DNA from: DASWUZ01 sp036401375
GTDB lineage: Bacteria; Acidobacteriota; Terriglobia; Terriglobales; Acidobacteriaceae
NCBI GenBank assembly: GCA_036401375.1
Contig: DASWVB010000001.1
Coordinates: 1 to 64,000 of the forward strand
DNA: 64,000 nucleotides
Reading direction: 5' to 3'
Part shown: positions 53,403 through 62,111 of the stretch, one piece after another
How positions within the stretch are numbered: position 1 is the first letter of the stretch
Layout: the number at the start of each line of letters is the position of its first letter
Made by a program: the position numbers and the translations under genes
Notes under the pieces: model-generated
Database searches by the model: none
Told to the model about the DNA's origin: nothing
The model's input: the letters and a program-made list of their open reading frames with translations, nothing else

Positions 53403-53419
53403 GTAACAGCGGCTGTTAC
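53403..53419. promoter_or_regulatory. Palindromic operator upstream of nagA
   Basis: Perfect inverted repeat GTAACAG-CGG-CTGTTAC, 37 bp upstream of the nagA ATG, in the region between nfo and nagA. It resembles a binding site for a dimeric regulator of amino-sugar genes (LacI or GntR class); no U-tract follows, so a terminator is less likely. Confidence 0.6.
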
Positions 53420-53455
53420 GACAAGCGGCCGGGCTTGTTGGAGGGAGGCAGACCA

Positions 53456-54625
53456 ATGCGCACGGTGTTGGTAGCCGACCACATTTTGACTCCCGAACCT
53501 GCTGCCGATGGTCTTGCGCTGGTGATCGAAAACGGCGTGATCAGCGGGTTTGCTGAGCGCGGCGATCTTGCTCTCGGATCTCGAGACCAACTGCTTCAGT
53601 TCGACGGTTGTACGGCATTGCCGGCATTTCTGGACGTGCATGTTCACGGTGCTGCGGGCTTTGATGTGATGGAGGCGAGCCCGACTGCGCTCGATGCGGT
53701 GAGCCGGTTTCTGGCCTCGCGCGGGGTAGGGGCATTCCTGGCTACGACGGTCACTGCGCCCGTAGACGTGACGCTGGCGAGCCTCAGTCGCCTGGCTTCG
53801 CGGATCAGGAAAACGGGGGAGACGGAGGGCGCGGGCGCACGCCCTGTGGGCATTCATCTGGAGGGACCGTTTCTCTCGCACAGCAAGCGCGGCGTGCATC
53901 CGCCGAATGATCTGCAGCCGGCGTCGGTCGATCTGTTTGAACGGATGTGGCAGGCGGCGGAGGGCCAGATCCGGCTGATGACGATCGCGCCTGAGCTGGC
54001 GAATGCGTGTGAGTTGATCGCGCATGTTACGGCGCTGGATGTTCGCGTGAGCCTGGGGCATAGTGATGCGACGGCGGCCGAGGCGCGCTGCGGCATTGCT
54101 GCGGGAGCGACGAGCGCGACCCACACGTTCAACGCGATGCGCGCTCTGCATCATCGCGAGCCGGGCATTGCGGGGGTGGTGCTGGACAAGGGCAGCCTTT
54201 ACGCGGAGCTGATCTGCGACGGACTGCATGTCGCGCCGGAGCTGGTGCGTCTCTTCTGGAAGGCGAAGGGCGCGGGGCGCGCGATCCTCGTCACCGATGC
54301 GATGAGTGCGACGGGCATGCGGGACGGCGTTTACAAGCTGGGCGGCCTGGATGTCGAGGTGTCGGGCGGGGTCTGCATGCTGGATGGGGCCCTGGCGGGA
54401 AGTACGCTGACGATGGATGGTGCGGTGCGCAACTTCGCTGCCTATACGGGTGCGCCGCTTAGCGAGGCTGGCGGGCTGGCGAGCCGCAATCCGGCACGCA
54501 TGATCGGCGTGGCGGATCGTATCGGCACGCTTGCGCCGGGTCGCAGCGCGGATATCGTCATCCTCTCGGCAGCCGGTGAGGTGGTGGCGACGTTGCTGCG
54601 CGGAGGCGTCGTCTTCAGAGCGTGA
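53456..54625 (+). CDS. nagA: N-acetylglucosamine-6-phosphate deacetylase
   Basis: 389 residues from ATG 53456, after GGAGGGAGGCAGACCA. Amidohydrolase family: DVHVHGAAGFDVME (metal loop), GIHLEGPFLSHSKRGVH (Glu metal ligand), SLGHSDATAAEA and THTFNAM (His ligands), VTDAMSATG (catalytic Asp). It removes the acetyl group of GlcNAc-6-phosphate. It converges on the kinase gene with an 11-bp tail-to-tail overlap; together they would use GlcNAc from peptidoglycan or chitin. Confidence 0.94.
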   Translation: MRTVLVADHILTPEPAADGLALVIENGVISGFAERGDLALGSRDQLLQFDGCTALPAFLDVHVHGAAGFDVMEASPTALDAVSRFLASRGVGAFLATTVTAPVDVTLASLSRLASRIRKTGETEGAGARPVGIHLEGPFLSHSKRGVHPPNDLQPASVDLFERMWQAAEGQIRLMTIAPELANACELIAHVTALDVRVSLGHSDATAAEARCGIAAGATSATHTFNAMRALHHREPGIAGVVLDKGSLYAELICDGLHVAPELVRLFWKAKGAGRAILVTDAMSATGMRDGVYKLGGLDVEVSGGVCMLDGALAGSTLTMDGAVRNFAAYTGAPLSEAGGLASRNPARMIGVADRIGTLAPGRSADIVILSAAGEVVATLLRGGVVFRA

Positions 54626-55559
54626 GCGCGCGGCGCGCCCGCCAGACCGCGCCGTCAACCGGGTCTACGGGGTCCTTCACGATGTGAACGGTTGGCAGAA
54701 AGCCGCGCAGCGCGTCAATCATGCTGCGGCGTACGAGCAGCGCGTGGCGCAGGATGCTGCCGGTAAAAGCGATGCAGGGGCGCGGCACATCGAGCAGCGG
54801 ATCGAGGACCTCGGCATCTTCCTCGGCGGCCTGGGCCTTACGATAGGCGATCAGCGCCGACTCCGCGAGCAGGTGCCCAGCCTCGGTGAGGACGCGGGTC
54901 GCGACCCGGTCGCCCTGTGCTGCGGCCTCGACGACCATGGGCGCGAGCAGTGAGAAATCCGGCGCAGGCGTGCCGTTGGCGATAGCGACAAGGCCGTTGA
55001 TATCTTCAACGGACCACTGGTGAATGATGCGGTCGAGCAGCTGGGTTGGTGAGCCGCGGTCGTAGGCGTTGCAGGCAGCATTGAGCGCGCGCCTGCCTAT
55101 CCAGTATCCGGAGCCCTCATCGCCGATGCAGGAGCCCCATCCGCCGACGTTGAACATCTGCCCGCTGCGGCTGCGGCCGATGGCGTTCGAGCCGGTACCT
55201 GCAACGACCAGCACGCCCGCTCCGCCGGGAAAAGCCGCATCGAGGGCGATCTCTTCGTCGCCGCAGACGCTCACTTTGCCGCTCACCAGGCGGCCGAGGA
55301 GCTCTTCAATCCAGGGGCGGGTTGCGGGCAGACGCAGCCCGGCGATGCCGATGCAGGTAGAGGCAATCTGATCGAGCGGGACGCTGGCCTCCGCGGAGAC
55401 GCGCTCGAGGAGGCCGGCGAGCCGGGCTGCCGCATCCGCAGGATTAACGCGGCCGGCCTTGATGCTGCCTCCGGAGGCGCGGGTCACGATGCCCGCTTCG
55501 TCGGCCAGTGCGCATTGAGTACTGGTGCCGCCGGCGTCGAGGCCGAGGTAAAAACTCAT
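54615..55559 (-). CDS. N-acetylglucosamine kinase (BadF/BadG/BcrA/BcrD ATPase family)
   Basis: 314 residues from ATG 55557-55559. ASKHA fold: YLGLDAGGTSTQCALADEAG (phosphate 1), GIAGLRLPATRPWIEE, VVAGTGSNAIGRS (phosphate 2), GGWGSCIGDEGSGYWIGRRA and AFTGSILRHALLVRRSM. The family phosphorylates GlcNAc or glucosamine; pairing with nagA supports GlcNAc. It overlaps nagA at the 3' ends, so the two opposed transcripts share 11 bp. Confidence 0.88.
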   Translation of the reverse strand: MSFYLGLDAGGTSTQCALADEAGIVTRASGGSIKAGRVNPADAAARLAGLLERVSAEASVPLDQIASTCIGIAGLRLPATRPWIEELLGRLVSGKVSVCGDEEIALDAAFPGGAGVLVVAGTGSNAIGRSRSGQMFNVGGWGSCIGDEGSGYWIGRRALNAACNAYDRGSPTQLLDRIIHQWSVEDINGLVAIANGTPAPDFSLLAPMVVEAAAQGDRVATRVLTEAGHLLAESALIAYRKAQAAEEDAEVLDPLLDVPRPCIAFTGSILRHALLVRRSMIDALRGFLPTVHIVKDPVDPVDGAVWRARRALTL

Positions 55560-55646
55560 TTTGTCATCATACTTCTGTCTCGATGCGGCTGGCGTGTGAA
55601 TGGGTCTCGTTCGATTCCCGTGATTTCGTTGCGTGGCGGCATGCAT

Positions 55647-55687
55647 CCCATGTCTCTCCGCAAAGGCGCGGACAGACATGGGGCACC
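55647..55687 (+). repeat. Palindromic element, copy E (extended stem)
   Basis: CCCATGTCT-c-TCCGC, loop AAAGGC, GCGGA-c-AGACATGGG, tail GCACC; 14 pairs with one C-C mismatch. It sits 70 bp after the membrane-fusion protein stop (minus strand), upstream of the kinase gene. Confidence 0.8.
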
Positions 55688-55756
55688 TTGGCACTCGATG
55701 CTGTGGAAAGAGGCAGGAAGCAGGGATTGGGTTCAGGCTTGGGGAGGGTCTCTGGG

Positions 55757-56812
55757 TCAGTGCTGGGGCGACTGGATGAAGACGTCGACCTGCTGGCCGA
55801 CGTAGACGGGGAAGGATGGCGGCGTGAAGCGGAACTCCAGCTGCAGGACGCGGACGTCGACGCGCTCGGAGTTTTGTCCGGTGAGGTTTTCCTTGGGGAC
55901 CATATAGGGGACGATACGCACGAATTGAAGCGGGAAGTTGCGGGAGGGGTCGCCCTTGAGGGTGGCAGTGGCTTCGCTGTTGGGCAGCACGTGCGAGGCG
56001 TTGATCTCGTCCACATCGACGCGGACCATGAGGGAGTCGATATCGCCAAAGAGTACGGGCGTAGTCCCGGCGGTGCTTGAGAGGTATTCGCCGGCGCGGT
56101 TGTTTACCTGCAGGATCCTGCCGTCCGCGGGAGCGCGGACGGTGAGCTGGTCGAGCATGGCGCCCTCCTGGTCGCGGGTGGCGACGGTGGATTGCAGGTT
56201 GGCCTGCTGCTCCCCGACCTGGGAGCGCGCGTTGTCGAGCTGCGCCTGGGCCTGGCGCTGCTGGGCGATGGCCTGCTGGTAGCGGGCCATGTCGGCGTCG
56301 CGGGTCTTGATGCTGCTGATGTACTGCTCCTCCGAGATGATGCCTTCCTTATGCAGGCCCTCGTCGCGGTCGGCAATCTGCTTCGCGTCGTCATAGGTAG
56401 CGCGGGCGGTGTCGATGGCGGCGGCGGCGCTGTTGAGGTTGGCCTGCTGCATCTCGACGGACGATCTGGCGGTCTGGATCTGGGCTCTTGCCCTGGAGAC
56501 GTTGGCGGCGGCGGTCTGGAGCGCGGCGCGTTGGGGGCGGGCATCGATCGAGTAGAGTTTGTCTCCGCGATGGACGCTGTCGCCTTCCTTGACGTAGATC
56601 GCGGTCAGCTCGCCCGAGACGGGTGGAGCGAGGTTGTAGTTGCGGTTCGAGGCCTCGACGATCCCGGTGGCTGCGATGGCGTGTTCATACGGGGAGACGG
56701 GCGGGCTGGCCAGCGCGGCGACATGCTGCACCTTGCGGGCGGAGACGGTGACCCATACCACCACGATGAGAAGTCCGAGGATAGGAACGAGGATGCTGAG
56801 TCGTCTGGTCAT
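55757..56812 (-). CDS. ABC exporter periplasmic adaptor (HlyD/DevB type)
   Basis: 351 residues. N-terminal membrane anchor (LSILVPILGLLIVVVWVTVS), a split lipoyl domain (VSGELTAIYVKEGDSVHRGD ... VRAPADGRILQVNNRAGEYL), a long alpha-helical hairpin (about 95-215, Ala/Gln-rich coiled coil) and a beta-barrel domain. It links the inner-membrane ABC transporter to an outer-membrane channel. Last gene of the tetR-permease-ATPase-adaptor operon; ATGA overlap with the ATPase. No TolC-like gene is in the window. Confidence 0.88.
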   Translation of the reverse strand: MTRRLSILVPILGLLIVVVWVTVSARKVQHVAALASPPVSPYEHAIAATGIVEASNRNYNLAPPVSGELTAIYVKEGDSVHRGDKLYSIDARPQRAALQTAAANVSRARAQIQTARSSVEMQQANLNSAAAAIDTARATYDDAKQIADRDEGLHKEGIISEEQYISSIKTRDADMARYQQAIAQQRQAQAQLDNARSQVGEQQANLQSTVATRDQEGAMLDQLTVRAPADGRILQVNNRAGEYLSSTAGTTPVLFGDIDSLMVRVDVDEINASHVLPNSEATATLKGDPSRNFPLQFVRIVPYMVPKENLTGQNSERVDVRVLQLEFRFTPPSFPVYVGQQVDVFIQSPQH

Positions 56813-57603
56813 GGCTTTGGAGCCTCATGGTCGTGGTGCGGAGCTGGGGACTGGCCGTGTGCGGGTGCGTATTCGTTTTCGTGGATCGAGAGTATGTGCC
56901 CGTCGAGCATCTCGGCAATGCGATCGCCGAAGGGGAAGATGCGGTTGTCGTGGGTGACGACGACGATGGAGCGGTCGTTGGTGAGGGCGGTTGTGCGGAA
57001 GATCCTGAGGATCATCTGACCGGTCTCGCCGTCGAGTGCGGCGGTGGGCTCATCGCAGACGATCAGGCGCGGCTCGGTGACCAGCGCACGGGCGATGGCG
57101 ACGCGCTGCTGCTGTCCTCCGGAGAGCGTCGAGGGCAGGAAGCCGGCGCGATCGCTGAGGCCGACCTTTTCGAGGTAGATGCGCGCCCGTTCGATGGCCT
57201 CGTGGTACGGCTGCTGATGGATGAGCAGCGGGACAGCGACGTTTTCTGCAGCGGTGAGGGTGGGGAGCAGGTTGTACTGCTGAAAGATGAAGCCAATGTT
57301 TTCGCGGCGAAAGGCGGTCTTGCCAGCCTGGTCGAGCTTGTCTACGCGCACTCCGAAGGCCTCGATCTCGCCGTCGCTGGCGTCGAGGATACCGGCGAGC
57401 ACGCTGAGCAGCGTGGTCTTTCCGCAGCCCGATGGGCCGACGAGCAGCAGCAGCTCCCCTTTGCGCACTTCGAAGTTGACGTGGTCGAGGGCGCGCACCT
57501 CGGTCGTGCCCACGCCGAAGCGTTTGGTGACGCCGCGCAGGCAGGCGACGACGTTGCTGCCGGGGTCTCCGCAGCCCGACGCCGGATTGAGGAGTTCAGC
57601 CAC
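56809..57603 (-). CDS. ABC transporter ATP-binding protein (DevA/MacB type)
   Basis: 264 residues. Walker A GPSGCGKTTLL (56-66), Q-loop FIFQQYNLLP, signature LSGGQQQRVAIARAL, Walker B LIVCDEPTAALDG and H-loop VVVTHD. The group powers FtsX-type permeases that push substrates through a periplasmic adaptor rather than across the membrane alone. Overlaps the permease gene by 8 bp. Confidence 0.93.
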   Translation of the reverse strand: MAELLNPASGCGDPGSNVVACLRGVTKRFGVGTTEVRALDHVNFEVRKGELLLLVGPSGCGKTTLLSVLAGILDASDGEIEAFGVRVDKLDQAGKTAFRRENIGFIFQQYNLLPTLTAAENVAVPLLIHQQPYHEAIERARIYLEKVGLSDRAGFLPSTLSGGQQQRVAIARALVTEPRLIVCDEPTAALDGETGQMILRIFRTTALTNDRSIVVVTHDNRIFPFGDRIAEMLDGHILSIHENEYAPAHGQSPAPHHDHEAPKP

Positions 57604-58720
57604 GGAAGACCACCGCGGGCTCGAGCCTGACTACCTTTTGAATGCTGATGAAGGCGGAGAGCAGACAGATCGTCATGATCAGCAGGAAGCTGATCACGAG
57701 CAGCGGCCAGGGTGTCGCGAAGGCGATCTTGCTGTCCTGTCCGCCGGCGATGAGGCCGAAGATGCCGCCCAGTCCTGCGCCGGAGCCGAAGCCCACGAGG
57801 CCGACGATCATGGCCTGCAGCAGGATCATCCTGGTGAGGGTGAGGGAGCTGGTGCCCATGGCCTTGAGTGCGCCGAAGTAGCGCTCGTTCTGCAGGGCGA
57901 ACTGGTAGAAGGTCTGCCCGACGATCGACATGCCGACCATGAAGACCATGGCGAGCGAGATGCCGATGCTGATGGGAATGCCGGTGTTCCTGAAGTAGTA
58001 GCCGATGGTAAGCCAGCGGAACTGCTGCTCGGTGTAGGCGGCGAGGCCGGTGACCTGGCGGATGTTGCGCGTGACCTGGTCGATGGGGAGGCTCTCGACC
58101 GGTGCGGCGAGTACGTAGTTCATCTGCTTGCGCTGCTGCGGCGCATACTGGAGGGCCCGATTGTAGGCGGCGTAGACGAAGGGGTAGGAGAAGAAGTCGC
58201 GGGGCACGTCGGCGATGCCGACTACGCGGGCCTCGGTGTCGTTCATCTCCAGAATGTCGCCCAGGCGCGGGTTGTTGAGCTTCTCCTTCTCCGCGTTGCC
58301 GATCACGATGGCCTCATCCTGGGTGAGCAGGCTGCTGTCGCCGGAGAGCATTCGCGGGCGGCCGAAGAAGGTGTCGTTGTCGAGGCCGTAGAGCCGCACC
58401 GTCTGAAAGTTGCCGTCGGGCAGGTGCACGGCGACCAGCTGCAGGATCATCGGTACAGCCCACTTGACCCCAGGGACGCTGCGCACCCTCTGCAGGTCGG
58501 TGTCGAGCAGGGGCTTGTTCTCGTCGACGCTGCGCAGCTGCGGGTCAGCGACCCAGATGGGCGCTCCGACTACCTCGACGGGTCTTGCGGTGCGCAGCAT
58601 GAGGCCGCAGAAGATCGAGCCCTGCTGCAGGAAGAGAAAGGAGACAACCATCAGGCTGCTGACCAGCGTGAGGTACTTCGATTTATCCCCCATGAGCATC
58701 TTGATGGCTACGCGGAGCAA
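57596..58720 (-). CDS. FtsX/DevC-type ABC permease
   Basis: 374 residues with the four-helix FtsX plan: helix 1 (YLTLVSSLMVVSFLFLQQ, about 16-33), a 200-residue periplasmic domain, then three C-terminal helices (IPISIGISLAMVFMVGMSIV, ILLQAMIVGLVGFGSGAGLG, LLVISFLLIMTICLLSAFIS). Length fits DevC (about 385) rather than MacB (about 650). It follows the tetR gene by 2 bp. The substrate is unknown; DevBCA systems export glycolipids or drugs. Confidence 0.88.
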   Translation of the reverse strand: MLRVAIKMLMGDKSKYLTLVSSLMVVSFLFLQQGSIFCGLMLRTARPVEVVGAPIWVADPQLRSVDENKPLLDTDLQRVRSVPGVKWAVPMILQLVAVHLPDGNFQTVRLYGLDNDTFFGRPRMLSGDSSLLTQDEAIVIGNAEKEKLNNPRLGDILEMNDTEARVVGIADVPRDFFSYPFVYAAYNRALQYAPQQRKQMNYVLAAPVESLPIDQVTRNIRQVTGLAAYTEQQFRWLTIGYYFRNTGIPISIGISLAMVFMVGMSIVGQTFYQFALQNERYFGALKAMGTSSLTLTRMILLQAMIVGLVGFGSGAGLGGIFGLIAGGQDSKIAFATPWPLLVISFLLIMTICLLSAFISIQKVVRLEPAVVFRG

Positions 58721-58722
58721 GG

Positions 58723-59529
58723 TTATCGCCCTCCCTTCCTGCGCGGGCGGAGAGAGGAAGACCTGGCGGGCTGGCGAGCTTGCGGTGCTCTGGAATCCCG
58801 CCGGATGCCGCGAAGGGCCTGGATCGAGAACATGGCGATGTGATCCGAGGATTCATCGATGAAGCGCTGCTGGGCAGTCCTGGCGCTGCCGTCATGGTGC
58901 GGGCGCGCGTGGGGGCGGGCGTCCGGGGAACGGTCCCGGGCCTCGAAGTAGCGGACGATGCCCAGCGCGAGACGCAGGTGGACGCATTGCCCGAAGATGC
59001 TGCGCACACAGAGGCCCCGGGTCGATGCGGGGGACGAGGGCAGCAGCAGCCCGACGATGCCGGCGAGGCCGACTCCGAGGGGTTCGAGGTAGTCGTGCAT
59101 GACCATCTCGAAGGCGGGTCCGGGGGTGAGCTGTTCGCGCAGCACCATCGCCCAGTGTCTCTGGTCTGCGCCGAGAATCTGCGAGAGGAAGACATGGATG
59201 TAGAGCCGGAGGGCCTGCTCGGCGGCGGGCAGGGTGCCTCGGGTGCGGGCGTCTTCATAGAGCGTCCCGAGCTGCCCGGCCATCGCGGCGGTGGGGGCAA
59301 AGCCGTGGCGCAGGGCCTCGAGGCGGAGGTTTTCCTTGCTGCCGTAGTAGTAGTTAACGGCGGCCAGGTTAACGCCGGCGGCGGAGGCGATGTCGCGGAT
59401 GCTGGTCTCGGCAAAGCCGTGTTCGCCGAAGAGCTCGAGCGCGGCGTCGAGTACGCGGGTGCGCGGCTCGATGGGCTGGCGCCGTTCGGGCGGGCCGGTG
59501 GGGGTAGCGATCTGGGGGTTGTCTTCCAT
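58723..59529 (-). CDS. TetR-family transcriptional regulator
   Basis: 268 residues from ATG 59527-59529. The helix-turn-helix is clear (TRVLDAALELFGEHGFAETS, IRDIASAAGVNLAAVNYYYG; about 22-66); the C-terminal ligand domain is of the CecR/TetR_C_33 kind (PAFEMVMHDYLEPLGVGLAG). The last 60 residues are charged and low in hydrophobicity. First gene of the exporter operon, so it most likely represses itself and the transporter through the palindrome just upstream. Confidence 0.9.
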   Translation of the reverse strand: MEDNPQIATPTGPPERRQPIEPRTRVLDAALELFGEHGFAETSIRDIASAAGVNLAAVNYYYGSKENLRLEALRHGFAPTAAMAGQLGTLYEDARTRGTLPAAEQALRLYIHVFLSQILGADQRHWAMVLREQLTPGPAFEMVMHDYLEPLGVGLAGIVGLLLPSSPASTRGLCVRSIFGQCVHLRLALGIVRYFEARDRSPDARPHARPHHDGSARTAQQRFIDESSDHIAMFSIQALRGIRRDSRAPQARQPARSSSLRPRRKGGR

Positions 59530-59603
59530 CTTGCAGGGATAAATGGGGTGCGGTCGCACGTGTGTCCAGGTGAGGGACCCGTTAGAGGCTGAGTATGGGC
59601 GAA

Positions 59604-59622
59604 CGTTCGTTTGAAGCGAACG
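59604..59622. promoter_or_regulatory. Likely TetR operator
   Basis: Inverted repeat CGTTCG-TTTGAAG-CGAACG, 75 bp upstream of the tetR start and 58 bp from the stop of the GGDEF-EAL gene. Arm length and spacing fit a TetR dimer site. Confidence 0.6.
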
Positions 59623-59679
59623 ATCTAATGGTACCACGACTCGGGACAGGGAAGGTGATTCTGGAGGGTGAGAGCTGAC

Positions 59680-62016
59680 TTACTTGAGCAGGGGAAGGTC
59701 GTTGAGCAGGGGCAGGTCGAGGGCCCTGGGGGCGAGGGCGGGGCTGCTGCTGCCGGAGACCAGCAGGGGCGCCGGTCCTAGCCTGCTGCGATCGGCGAAG
59801 ATGGCGCCCGAGGACTGGGCGACGAGCCTGCTCATGGCGTCGGGTGGAAGTGGCTTCGAGAGCAGGAAACCCTGGACGAGGTCGCAGCCCAGATGCTGCA
59901 GGCGTTCGAACTCGCCGGCAGTTTCGACGCCCTCGGCGATGGCGCGTTTGCGCAGGTTGCGGGTGAGCTGGATGATCATGCGCACGACCTCGGTGCGGCG
60001 TTCGTCCTGTTCAAGGTTGTGGATGAAGCTGCGATCGATCTTGACCACGTCGAAGGGGAAGTCGAGCAGGTAGCTGAGCGAGGAGTAGCCGGTGCCGAAG
60101 TCGTCGAGGTAGATCTCGATGCCGGCTTCGCGCGCCTGTTCGAGCACGCATTTGACTGACTGGAGGCCGCCGATGAGGACCGATTCGGTGATTTCGAGCT
60201 TGAGGAAGCGGGGATCGATGCGGGTGGTGGTGACGATCTGCATGATGTCATCGATGAGGTTAGGGTCGGCGAACTGCCGGGCGGAGACGTTGACGCTGAC
60301 GCTGACGCCGCACTGGTAGAGTGCGTTCCAGTCCCGCACCTGGAGGCATGCCTGGGTGAGGACCTGTTTGCCGAGTTCGATGATGAGGCCGGTATCTTCG
60401 GCGATGGGGATGAACTCGGCGGGGGAGACGAGTCCTCGTTCGGGATGGTTCCAGCGGGCGAGCGCCTCGAAGCCGTGGATCCTCTGGGAGTCGACGGCAT
60501 AGATGGGCTGGTACCAGACGGAGATGCCGCCCTGGTTGAGTGCGGCGCGGAGGTCGGTCTCGACCAGCAGCTCTTCGGTAGCGCGGGCGAGCATGGCGGG
60601 GGCGAAGATGCGGGCGCGGCCTTTGCCCATGGCCTTGGCCTCGTACATGGCGCAGTCGGCGTTGCGCAGCATCTCGTCGCCGGTGGCGACGTCGGTGCCG
60701 AGGACGATGCCGATGCTGGCATTAAGGTAGGTGACGCGGCCCTCGAGGGTGAGCGGCTGCTGGAGGTCGGAGATGATTCTGCGGGCCAGTTCGCGGGCCG
60801 CTTCGATGTCGTAGATGTGCTCGAGCAGGATGACGAATTCATCGCCTCCGAGCCGGGCGAGGATGTCCTGGGGGCGGACGGCAGCGCGGATCCTGGCGGC
60901 GGCCTGGACCAGTAGGCGGTCGCCGTAGGCGTGGCCGAGGCTGTCGTTGATGATCTTGAAACGGTCGAGGTCGACGAACAGCACGGCGAACTTGCCGGGG
61001 AGGCCTCTCTCCCTCTCCTCGATGCAGCGGGTGAGCTCCTGGAGCAGCAGCTTGCGGTTGGCGAGGCCGGTGAGGGAGTCGTGCAGGGAGGCGAGTTCGA
61101 GGCCGGAGTGGGCGGAGTAGAGCTGCATCTCGCGCAGGCTGGTACGTGCGGCAAAGAGGATGAAGGCGGCGGTGAGGGCGAGCATGCCGAGCGCGGCGCG
61201 GTGCATGGCGAGGAAGCCGCAGGCGGCGACGGTCATCAGCGCGAGCGAGAAGGCGCCCACCCCGTGGAGCCGCATGCGGAGCCGCTCGTTCGCGGCTGAG
61301 CCGGGGCGGGTGCGATGATCGGCCGGGTCCGGCTCGAGGGCGAGGACGCAGAAGATGGAGAAGGGCAGAGTCCAGGCCAGGTCGAAGATGCTGCCGGGGG
61401 GAAAGCCGAAGCGGGGGGCGCGGTTGCCCACCGCGCAGCAGACGCCCTCGACGATCAGGAAGATGCCGAGGTTGCGGAAGAAGAGCCTCTCCCGGCGGTC
61501 CATCGAGACCGAGTAGCGGAGCGCGCAGACCAGCAGCAGGGCGATGCCCTGCACGTCGTAGGCGACCCCGACGCTGATCAGCGCCGGGGTCGAGAACATG
61601 AGTGCGTAGAGGACGCCGATCGAGATGCAGGCCTGCCCGATGTCGAGCCACGGCACCCAGTCCTGGGTGGTGTCCTGGGTATTGGAAAAGACCAGGAAGA
61701 AGGGGAAGGCGTAGAGCATCCAGAGGAAGTCGCCGATGGAGGGGAAGGCGGGCTCATGTCCGCCGAGGATGGTGGTGAAGTAGCAGACCTGGCCGGCGAA
61801 CCAGATGAGGAAGCCGAAGCCGAGCTGGTACCAGAGGCGGGAGAAGTAGGGCAGGGTCTCGCGCCGGGCCTCGTGGATGCAGAGCAGCAGGGCAAGGGCG
61901 GGGGGGAGCAGCTGGATGGCGTTCGAGAGGCGGGTGGGCAGGTGGAAGGAGAGCAGGACCAGCAGGTGCGTCAGCTGGACGGAGAGCACGGCGAGCAGCA
62001 GGCCGCGGCGCTTCAT
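59680..62016 (-). CDS. Membrane GGDEF-EAL protein (c-di-GMP turnover)
   Basis: 778 residues from ATG 62014-62016 (AGGGGAGAGCGGCC before it). About nine or ten N-terminal helices form a membrane sensor (about 1-310). The GGDEF domain keeps the active LGGDEF and the inhibitory I-site RPQD five residues before it, and the EAL domain keeps FEALARW, a catalytic set with EITESV and DDFGTGYSSLSYL. Both synthesis and hydrolysis are therefore possible. The last residues are a duplicated DLPLLN-DLPLLK from a 2 x 18-bp repeat. It follows the REC-GGDEF gene in the same direction. Confidence 0.9.
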   Translation of the reverse strand: MKRRGLLLAVLSVQLTHLLVLLSFHLPTRLSNAIQLLPPALALLLCIHEARRETLPYFSRLWYQLGFGFLIWFAGQVCYFTTILGGHEPAFPSIGDFLWMLYAFPFFLVFSNTQDTTQDWVPWLDIGQACISIGVLYALMFSTPALISVGVAYDVQGIALLLVCALRYSVSMDRRERLFFRNLGIFLIVEGVCCAVGNRAPRFGFPPGSIFDLAWTLPFSIFCVLALEPDPADHRTRPGSAANERLRMRLHGVGAFSLALMTVAACGFLAMHRAALGMLALTAAFILFAARTSLREMQLYSAHSGLELASLHDSLTGLANRKLLLQELTRCIEERERGLPGKFAVLFVDLDRFKIINDSLGHAYGDRLLVQAAARIRAAVRPQDILARLGGDEFVILLEHIYDIEAARELARRIISDLQQPLTLEGRVTYLNASIGIVLGTDVATGDEMLRNADCAMYEAKAMGKGRARIFAPAMLARATEELLVETDLRAALNQGGISVWYQPIYAVDSQRIHGFEALARWNHPERGLVSPAEFIPIAEDTGLIIELGKQVLTQACLQVRDWNALYQCGVSVSVNVSARQFADPNLIDDIMQIVTTTRIDPRFLKLEITESVLIGGLQSVKCVLEQAREAGIEIYLDDFGTGYSSLSYLLDFPFDVVKIDRSFIHNLEQDERRTEVVRMIIQLTRNLRKRAIAEGVETAGEFERLQHLGCDLVQGFLLSKPLPPDAMSRLVAQSSGAIFADRSRLGPAPLLVSGSSSPALAPRALDLPLLNDLPLLK

Positions 62017-62111
62017 GGCCGCTCTCCCCTGCCGGGTCGGGGCAGGCCGGTGCGAGGGAGGCTGGTCGTTGCCGGACTGGAGGAGATCGTCATGAAGATA
62101 TTCGGGGGAGC

